A stretch of 10,529 nucleotides of DNA from Candidatus Uhrbacteria bacterium (GTDB taxonomy: Bacteria > Patescibacteriota > Patescibacteriia > SG8-24), in NCBI GenBank assembly GCA_016205965.1, contig JACQSM010000067.1, positions 1-10,529 on the forward strand, read 5' to 3'. Every line of letters starts with the position of its first letter. The stretch's first letter is position 1. Positions 6,035 to 10,529 of the stretch are shown one piece after another. The position numbers were made by a program, and so were the translations under genes. The notes below the pieces were generated by a model. The model made no database searches, was not told where the DNA came from, and was given only the letters and a program-made list of their open reading frames with translations.

Positions 6035-7174
6035 ATGGCCATCGCCTTCACCATCGCCAAAAAATCTAAGAAGAGCCGGGCCCGCATGGGCGTCATTTCG
6101 ACGCCCCATGGCGACGTCGAGACGCCGGCCTTGGTGACCGTCGCTACCCAGGCAGCGGTTAAGGCTCTGACCAACGATCAGGCGGCAGCCGCCGGTTCGA
6201 AGCTGTTGATCGCCAACACTCTCCATCTGCATCTCAAACCGGGCGGGACGATCGTCAAAAACGCCGGCGGTCTGCAGGAGTTCATGGCTTGGAATGGGCC
6301 GATGATGACCGACTCCGGCGGCTTTCAGGTGTTCAGCCTCGGCTTCGGCCGCGATTTTGGCATGGGCAAGATTCTCAAAGAGAAGTCCAAGGCCAAGATC
6401 GGCGCCCGGGCCAAGCCCAAGCTGCTGACCATCGGCGAGGACGGCGTGCTCTTCACCTCGTATCTCGATGGCAAAAAAATCTTCATGGGGCCGAAGGATT
6501 CGATCCGCATCCAGGAAGCCATCGGCGCCGACATCATCTTCGCTTTCGACGAATGCACTTCGCCGATCGCCGACCGCGCTTACACCATCGCGGCCATGGA
6601 AAGGACCCATCGCTGGGCCAAAGTCTGCCTCGACGCCCAGCGTACGAAACAGGCCCTGTTCGGCATCGTCCAGGGCGGAAAATTCCTCGATCTGCGCCGG
6701 CAAAGCGCGAAGATCATCGGCGCCATGCCCTTCGCCGGCTTCGGCATCGGCGGCGAGTTCGGCGCCGACAAACGAACTATGAGCGTCATGATCCGCGCCG
6801 TCGTCAATGAGCTGCCCGATGAAAAACCGCGGCATCTCTTGGGCATCGGCCATCCCGAAGACATCCGCCGGATCATCAAAGAGGGGATCGACACCTTCGA
6901 TTGCACGGTACCGACGCATTATGCGCGCCACGGAACCGCCTTCACTTCGCGGGGCCGCATCGAAATCGGCAAAGCGGGTTACTACAAGGATCGCAAGCCG
7001 CTCGACCCGGCCTGCGAATGCCCGGTCTGTACCGAGCATTCTCGCGCCTACCTCTGCCACCTGTTTCGGGCCAAGGAGATGACTGCCGGAACGCTCTTAA
7101 CCATGCATAATCTCCACTTTTTTAACGGCCTCGTAGTCCAGGTTCGAAACGAAATTCGCCGAGGCAAGGTATGA
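6035..7174 (+). CDS. tgt: tRNA-guanine transglycosylase
   Basis: The 379-residue enzyme swaps guanine at wobble position 34 of tRNAs with GUN anticodons for preQ1 (or queuine), a late step of queuosine modification. Visible family features are MTDSGGFQVFSL (acid/base D93), AFDECTSP (base-recognition D172 and C174), FGIVQGG (209-215), FGIGG (236-240, usually LAVGG), LLGIGHPEDI (268-277), and GIDTFDCTVPT with nucleophile D289. The zinc site is CECPVC (C327, C329, C332) with H358. Between SLGFG and GEDGVLF, about residues 103-134, it carries a Lys-rich insertion of about 20 residues compared with Zymomonas Tgt, where this joint is short. There is no SD; translation starts on a short leader. Its stop overlaps the queA start (ATGA). 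Confidence 0.96.
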   Translation: MAIAFTIAKKSKKSRARMGVISTPHGDVETPALVTVATQAAVKALTNDQAAAAGSKLLIANTLHLHLKPGGTIVKNAGGLQEFMAWNGPMMTDSGGFQVFSLGFGRDFGMGKILKEKSKAKIGARAKPKLLTIGEDGVLFTSYLDGKKIFMGPKDSIRIQEAIGADIIFAFDECTSPIADRAYTIAAMERTHRWAKVCLDAQRTKQALFGIVQGGKFLDLRRQSAKIIGAMPFAGFGIGGEFGADKRTMSVMIRAVVNELPDEKPRHLLGIGHPEDIRRIIKEGIDTFDCTVPTHYARHGTAFTSRGRIEIGKAGYYKDRKPLDPACECPVCTEHSRAYLCHLFRAKEMTAGTLLTMHNLHFFNGLVVQVRNEIRRGKV

Positions 7175-8211
7175 ACAGATTGGATGCGCTCCTCGAGCGG
7201 TATGACTATGCCTTTCCGAAGGCCTTGATCGCCCAAACGCCGGCGCATCCCCGCGACAGCGCTCGAATATTGGTCTACGACCGCGCGACTGGACGCGTGG
7301 TCGAAGATATATTCGCCAACCTCGCCAAGCATCTGCCGCCGAAATCGCTGCTGGTCTTCAACGACACCAAGGTCGTTCCGGCCCGAATCACCGTTCGCAA
7401 GGCGACCGGAGGCGCCGTCAGGCTGCTTTTTCTCGGGATCAAGAACGGCAAAATAGAAGCGTTGGCCGACCGTCAATTGGAAACGGGCGCCGTTTTGACC
7501 GTCGACAAGCTGAACAATTTTATTGTGCAAAACAAAAAGAGCGGTATCTACGGCCTGAAACCGTCTTTTCCGGCCGCCAAGATCTACGATCTGCTCGAAA
7601 GGTACGGCGTCGCCCCGCTCCCGCCCTACATAAAAAAAGCGACGCTCGCCCCGGAAGCGCTCAAGCGCGAATATCAGAGCGTCTTCGCCCGCACCCGCGG
7701 CTCGGTGGCCGCGCCGACCGCCTCGCTGCATTTCACGCCGCGACTGCTGGCCAAGCTGGAAAAGGCCGGCCATGAAATCCGTTTCGTCACCCTCCATGTC
7801 AATCTCGGCACCTTTGCGCCGCTCTCGGCCGGCCAGATCGAAAAAAATCGCCTGCACTCCGAACGCTACACGGTTGGCGCCAAGACGGCGGCCGCCATCA
7901 ACGCGGCCAAGGCGACCGACCGGCCGATCATTGCCGTCGGCACCACTGTCGCCCGGACGCTCGAATCGGCCATCGATGCCCACGGGCGTCTCAAAGCGAA
8001 AACCGCCGCTACCGAAATCTTCATCCGAGAGGGCTATCGTTTCAAAATCGTGGACGGAATGATCACGAATTTTCACGTCCCGCGTTCGAGCCTGCTGATG
8101 CTGGTCTCGGCTTTAGCGGGCCGCGAGACGCTGCAAAAACTCTATCGCCGCGCCATCCGCAAGCGTTTCCGCCTGTTTTCATTCGGCGACGGGATGTTTA
8201 TCAAGCCTTGA
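7171..8211 (+). CDS. queA: S-adenosylmethionine:tRNA ribosyltransferase-isomerase
   Basis: The 346-residue enzyme transfers and rearranges the ribose of S-adenosylmethionine onto preQ1 already placed in tRNA by Tgt, forming epoxyqueuosine. Family blocks in order are DYAFPKALIAQTP (12-24), NDTKVVPAR (64-72), APLPPYIKK (148-156), GSVAAPTASLHFT (177-189), VTLHVNLGTF (206-215, usually HVGxGTF), AVGTTVARTLE (255-265), TNFHVPRSSLLMLVSA (299-314) and FSFGDGM (336-342). Length is normal. The ATG overlaps the tgt stop as ATGA, with GAGG six bases upstream, so the two are coupled. No queG/queH reductase or preQ1 synthesis gene is in the window, so whether the cell finishes queuosine cannot be judged. 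No terminator follows. Confidence 0.96.
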   Translation: MNRLDALLERYDYAFPKALIAQTPAHPRDSARILVYDRATGRVVEDIFANLAKHLPPKSLLVFNDTKVVPARITVRKATGGAVRLLFLGIKNGKIEALADRQLETGAVLTVDKLNNFIVQNKKSGIYGLKPSFPAAKIYDLLERYGVAPLPPYIKKATLAPEALKREYQSVFARTRGSVAAPTASLHFTPRLLAKLEKAGHEIRFVTLHVNLGTFAPLSAGQIEKNRLHSERYTVGAKTAAAINAAKATDRPIIAVGTTVARTLESAIDAHGRLKAKTAATEIFIREGYRFKIVDGMITNFHVPRSSLLMLVSALAGRETLQKLYRRAIRKRFRLFSFGDGMFIKP

Positions 8212-8233
8212 TCCATCCAAGCCGTTGGTCTTA

Positions 8234-8242
8234 TGCTATGCT
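8234..8242 (+). promoter_or_regulatory. Extended -10 before the 8252 gene
   Basis: TGC (8234-8236) followed by TATGCT (8237-8242) is an extended -10 with no convincing -35 at 16-18 bases. The predicted start near 8249 is only about 3 nt before the ATG at 8252, so the message would be essentially leaderless. The in-frame TTG at 8225 lies upstream of the -10 and would not be transcribed from it. Confidence 0.5.
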
Positions 8243-8251
8243 GACCACGTT

Positions 8252-8809
8252 ATGAAAACGAAATTCGTCGACGCTGAAAATATCCGCAATACCATTGAAA
8301 CCGATTTCAGCGGCTGGGGAACGGCCGCCGATTTTACGTTCATTCCGAAAGGCGAACTCTGGGTCGATCGTCAGCTTAAGGCTGAAACCAAGTTGTTTTC
8401 GGCGCTGGCGAGGTTGGAGAGGTCGCTGCCCAAAAGCCCGTTCCGAAAGATCCGCCAGATCGCCATGCGCACCCTGACCGATCATTCGGGCGATATCTGC
8501 GTCGTCGAAACGGTGCGCGCATCCGGCATGACCGTCCGTCTCATCGCGGGCGCCTCGGTCCGGGCCTCGCTTGACCCGTATTTCCTGCTCGGCGGGCACG
8601 ACTTGGTCTATTCCTATATTCCGCGAAACGAAATCTGGGTCGAAGCCCGGCTCAATGCCGACGAACGCCGTTCCACCTTGCTCCACGAAATCGAGGAACG
8701 CCGTCTCATGAAAAAAGGGATGTCTTATGCCGACGCCCATGACTATGCGCTGGCCGCCGAGCGGGCCGACAGGCGCCGGGCGGGCAAGGCGCATTTTACG
8801 CGCGGATGA
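8252..8809 (+). CDS. Unrecognised protein with internal duplication and HE..E/H metal-site-like C-terminus
   Basis: I do not recognise this 185-residue protein. Two similar segments are visible: TFIPKGELWVDRQLKAETK (29-47) and SYIPRNEIWVEARLNADER (121-139). They share the pattern [FY]IPxxE[LI]WV[DE]xxL[KN]A[DE], which suggests a duplicated unit. Only the second runs into LLHEIEERRLM (143-153) and then SYADAHDYALAAE (158-170). H145, E146, E149, H163 and E170 on predicted helices could bind a metal, as in zincin-like proteins, but this is not a canonical HExxH, so protease activity is only a guess. Between the copies is VRLIAGASVRASLDPYFLLGG. There is no signal peptide or membrane segment, so it is probably cytosolic. 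The ATG at 8252 is chosen over TTG 8225 because of the -10 position. A C39-like peptidase gene begins one base after the stop, so they form an operon. Confidence 0.85.
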   Translation: MKTKFVDAENIRNTIETDFSGWGTAADFTFIPKGELWVDRQLKAETKLFSALARLERSLPKSPFRKIRQIAMRTLTDHSGDICVVETVRASGMTVRLIAGASVRASLDPYFLLGGHDLVYSYIPRNEIWVEARLNADERRSTLLHEIEERRLMKKGMSYADAHDYALAAERADRRRAGKAHFTRG

Positions 8810-8810
8810 T

Positions 8811-9281
8811 ATGCCGAAACGCACCATCAAGCATGTTCGACAGACGCCCGGACTCTGCGGTCCGGCGAGTTTGAAGTCCTTGCTGGCGCATTTCGGCAAA
8901 AGCTTTTCCGAGGGCGAACTGGCGAAACTCTGCCGGGCGACATCCGAAGACGGCACCGATCATGACGGCATGGTGGGCGGCGTCCGCGCCCTCGGCTACG
9001 AACCCGTCGTCAAAAACGAAGCCAGCTTCGAGGACCTCCGGAGCTTCGTCGATCTCGACGTGCCGGTCATCGTCGGCTGGTGGTCGGCCGACGGCGATCA
9101 TTATTCCGTCGTCTACGACATCGAGGGCGACACCATCTGGATGATGGATCCGGAAATCGAAGAAGGTCCGCGCTCGATGAAGATCGATGATTTTATGCCG
9201 ATCTGGTTCGACAAAGACGGTCCCGAAAATCTCGTGGTCGAGCGCTGGATGATGGCCATTCCGGCGCTGGCCAAACGATGA
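8811..9281 (+). CDS. C39-like (papain-fold) cysteine peptidase domain protein
   Basis: The 156-residue protein is a single peptidase C39-like domain. QTPGLCGPASLKSLLAHFG holds the oxyanion glutamine (Q11) and catalytic Cys (C16). VPVIVGWW and GDHYSVVYDI supply the catalytic His (H97), and WMMDPEIEEG the Asp (D113). C39 domains are best known for cutting double-glycine leaders of bacteriocins, where they are fused to an ABC transporter. Here there is no transporter, signal peptide or membrane segment, so it acts inside the cell, on an unknown substrate, or is a non-proteolytic relative. All three catalytic positions look intact. The ATG at 8811 is used because the in-frame upstream region lies inside the preceding gene. 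It follows that gene by one base without an SD, so the two are probably coupled. Confidence 0.85.
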   Translation: MPKRTIKHVRQTPGLCGPASLKSLLAHFGKSFSEGELAKLCRATSEDGTDHDGMVGGVRALGYEPVVKNEASFEDLRSFVDLDVPVIVGWWSADGDHYSVVYDIEGDTIWMMDPEIEEGPRSMKIDDFMPIWFDKDGPENLVVERWMMAIPALAKR

Positions 9282-9311
9282 CCGGAACCGCCCGCCCGTA
9301 TTGACGGCAAC

Positions 9312-9342
9312 GCCGCCGCATGATGCGGTGGCCCTGTTCTTT
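9312..9342 (+). terminator. Hairpin, possible weak terminator after the C39-like gene
   Basis: A 9-bp stem (9312-9320 with 9324-9332, one G-U pair) with a TGA loop, followed by a broken T-rich run (CCTGTTCTTT). It lies in the 75-base gap before the next gene. The T-run is poor, so read-through is likely. A TTGACG at 9301 resembles a -35 but has no matching -10. Confidence 0.4.
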
Positions 9343-9345
9343 CCC

Positions 9346-9352
9346 GAGGAGG
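9346..9352 (+). promoter_or_regulatory. Strong ribosome binding site of the 9357 gene
   Basis: GAGGAGG ends four bases before the ATG at 9357. It is one of only two strong SD sequences in the window and supports this start. Confidence 0.8.
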
Positions 9353-9356
9353 CAGC

Positions 9357-9977
9357 ATGCACGGAAATCTCCGCATCCTGGCGCTGAAGCTCGCCGCGTT
9401 CGTCTTTGCCGCCGGTTGTCTGGTTTCGGTGACCTGGGCGCTCGGCATCGTCATGGGTCCCAAGCCTCGATTCGTAGGTTCGCCGCCGCGCACCCACGCG
9501 GTCCAGCGCAACGATCTCGATCTGGATGGCGATCACGCCGATTTCCTGGAGCATTTCGTCAAGGCCTACCGGCCGTCCGGGTACTTCGATCCCAATCCGG
9601 GATTGATCGCGACGCCGCTCGTCCACCATTTGCAGGGCTGGGACGTCTACGCCGACGGCATCTGCGTGCGGGGCGTGATCAAGACGCTCAACATCGAGCC
9701 GACCGACGGCGACATCAACTTCGACGTCGACCTCGACGATGAGACGATGCGCTACTCTTGGCGGCGGACGCACCCCGAGGATGAAGGCGTGCGGCGCCGG
9801 ATCCTGGTCGAAATCGACGATCCGATCCGTCCGAACTTTCCGATCTTGCCCGACCTGGCGATCGGCGACCTGGTGAAGGTCTGCGGCCGCTGGGTCTACG
9901 ACCGCTCCCACGACCATAACGAAGTCCATCCGGCCCGTTGGGTCGAAATACTCCAAGAAGCCGTCGAGCCGCCATGA
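9357..9977 (+). CDS. Membrane-anchored protein of unknown function, possible OB-like domain
   Basis: I do not recognise this 206-residue protein with confidence. Residues 6-33 are one long hydrophobic segment after a short basic start, best read as an uncleaved N-terminal anchor. An AAGC (18-21) resembles a lipobox, but the hydrophobic stretch continues well past the Cys. The rest would lie outside the membrane. The C-terminal half has beta-rich segments VYADGICVRGVIKTL, GDINFDVDLDD, RILVEID and GDLVKVCGRWVYD, then SHDHNEVHPARWVEIL. This resembles small OB-fold domains such as DUF3465-type proteins, where a His-rich motif sits near the end; that link is tentative. The Asp/His-rich middle could bind metal. 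A strong SD precedes the gene and a terminator overlaps its 3' end. It may be read through from the C39-like gene or have its own unseen promoter. Confidence 0.8.
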   Translation: MHGNLRILALKLAAFVFAAGCLVSVTWALGIVMGPKPRFVGSPPRTHAVQRNDLDLDGDHADFLEHFVKAYRPSGYFDPNPGLIATPLVHHLQGWDVYADGICVRGVIKTLNIEPTDGDINFDVDLDDETMRYSWRRTHPEDEGVRRRILVEIDDPIRPNFPILPDLAIGDLVKVCGRWVYDRSHDHNEVHPARWVEILQEAVEPP

Positions 9978-9989
9978 GAGCGGCTTTTT
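9967..9989 (+). terminator. Intrinsic terminator overlapping the end of the 9357 gene
   Basis: A 6-bp stem AGCCGC/GCGGCT (9967-9972 with 9980-9985) followed by TTTTT (9985-9989). The stop codon TGA (9975-9977) lies in the loop, so the last codons form half the stem. Confidence 0.75.
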
Positions 9990-9995
9990 CGTTAC

Positions 9996-10001
9996 TATGA
10001 T
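9996..10001 (+). promoter_or_regulatory. Possible -10 box of the alpha/beta hydrolase gene
   Basis: TATGAT matches 5 of 6 consensus bases, directly after a terminator, and would start a message near 10008 with a leader of about 19 nt. No convincing -35 is seen, and there is no SD before the ATG at 10027. Confidence 0.4.
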
Positions 10002-10026
10002 AGGTTGGAAGCAACGGGTATCTACT

Positions 10027-10529
10027 ATGCCTACCGTCGCATTTACCACCTCCGACGGCGTCACCATCGCCGGCAGCCTGTTCATTGGCCCCGCGGGCGG
10101 CCCGGCGGCCCTGCTTTTGCACATGATGCCGAAGACCAAGGAGAGTTGGGCGCCGCTGGCCGAGGCCTTGGTCGGCGCCGGGTTCGGTTCGGTGCTGGCC
10201 ATCGACCTGCGCGGCCACGGCGAAAGCCTGCGCCAAGGCGATCGCCGGCTCGATTATAAAAATTTCAGCGACGCCGAGCATCAGGCGAAGATGCTGGACG
10301 TCGAAGCCGCCGTGGAATGGCTGATGAAAGAACGCGGCGCCCGCCTCGACCGCGCCGTCATCGTCGGCGCCTCGATCGGCGCCAATTTGGCGATCCGTTT
10401 CGCCGCCGACCACCCCGAAGTTCCGGCCGTGGCCGCGCTCTCGCCCGGGCTCGACTATCGCGGCGTCACCACCGCCGACGCCGTCGCCCGCCTTCGGCCG
10501 AAACAGGCGTTCTTCCTGGCCGCCAGCGA
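10027..10529 (+). CDS. Alpha/beta hydrolase (3' end missing)
   Basis: The frame is open from the ATG at 10027 to the window end, with 167 residues visible. It begins with a two-strand start (VAFTTSDGVTIAGSLF), then LLLHMMPKTKESWAPLAEAL, the DLRGHGES turn (60-67), and the nucleophile elbow IVGASIGANLAIRFA with Ser116 in GASIG. The visible end (KQAFFLAAS) is the strand that precedes the catalytic Asp, so the Asp and His lie beyond the window. The fold covers esterases, lipases, peptidases and others; the substrate is unknown. There is no signal peptide, so it is cytosolic. It is a separate transcription unit after the terminator at 9967-9989. Confidence 0.92.
   Translation, partial: MPTVAFTTSDGVTIAGSLFIGPAGGPAALLLHMMPKTKESWAPLAEALVGAGFGSVLAIDLRGHGESLRQGDRRLDYKNFSDAEHQAKMLDVEAAVEWLMKERGARLDRAVIVGASIGANLAIRFAADHPEVPAVAALSPGLDYRGVTTADAVARLRPKQAFFLAAS

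Noticed and set aside
6005..8076. Two - strand open frames of 351 and 342 codons opposite tgt and queA
   Set aside because: Both are antisense to well-identified enzymes and show no domain.
8811..9281. Bacteriocin export system based on the C39-like gene
   Set aside because: There is no ABC transporter, accessory protein or short double-glycine leader peptide nearby, so the classical C39 exporter reading is unsupported.
8796..10202. Long - strand open frame (468 codons) across the C39-like and 9357 genes
   Set aside because: It runs antisense through two genes, a terminator and their ribosome binding sites. Its product has repetitive Asp/Val/Arg composition and no motif.

Overview
This is a GC-rich, gene-dense bacterial chromosome segment. 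It has ten complete protein genes and two cut by the window edges, mostly on the + strand, with gaps under 200 bases and several clear intrinsic terminators. The standard genetic code fits, since TGA is used as a stop several times. No tRNA, rRNA, CRISPR, insertion sequence or phage gene is visible. Gene content (a stand-alone LUD protein, an atypical short cold-shock protein, an ABC-F ATPase with an altered second Walker B flank, tgt-queA) and frequent start codons without a Shine-Dalgarno (SD) sequence would suit a Patescibacteria/CPR-type genome. That placement is only an inference, and another GC-rich lineage is possible.

Layout. Bases 2-1045 are the 3' part of an ABC-F ATPase. Bases 1189-2836 hold a cold-shock pair: a CspA-like protein with its terminator, then a DEAD-box RNA helicase with its own strong promoter and a structured leader of about 90 nt. 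Converging on the helicase from the - strand is an HD-domain protein (2971-3594) that resembles the hydrolase half of RelA/SpoT. Divergent from it is a two-gene unit, a LUD-domain protein (3683-4291) and a metal-dependent amidohydrolase (4293-5066). A histidine-phosphatase gene (5139-5939) follows between two terminators. Then comes the queuosine pair tgt-queA (6035-8211), joined by an ATGA overlap.

The least explained part is 8237-9977. It holds a protein with an internal duplication and an HE...H...E metal-site-like C-terminus (8252-8809), a cytosolic C39-like cysteine peptidase one base later (8811-9281), and a membrane-anchored protein of unknown function (9357-9977). The window ends inside an alpha/beta hydrolase (10027 onward).

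Expression signals. Several transcription units start with an extended -10 element (TGn followed by TAnnnT) placed so that the mRNA leader would be about 0-25 nt long, without an SD. The histidine phosphatase and the 9357 gene instead carry near-perfect SD sequences. The helicase is the exception, with a long leader that places an SD-like AGAAGGA in a hairpin loop.
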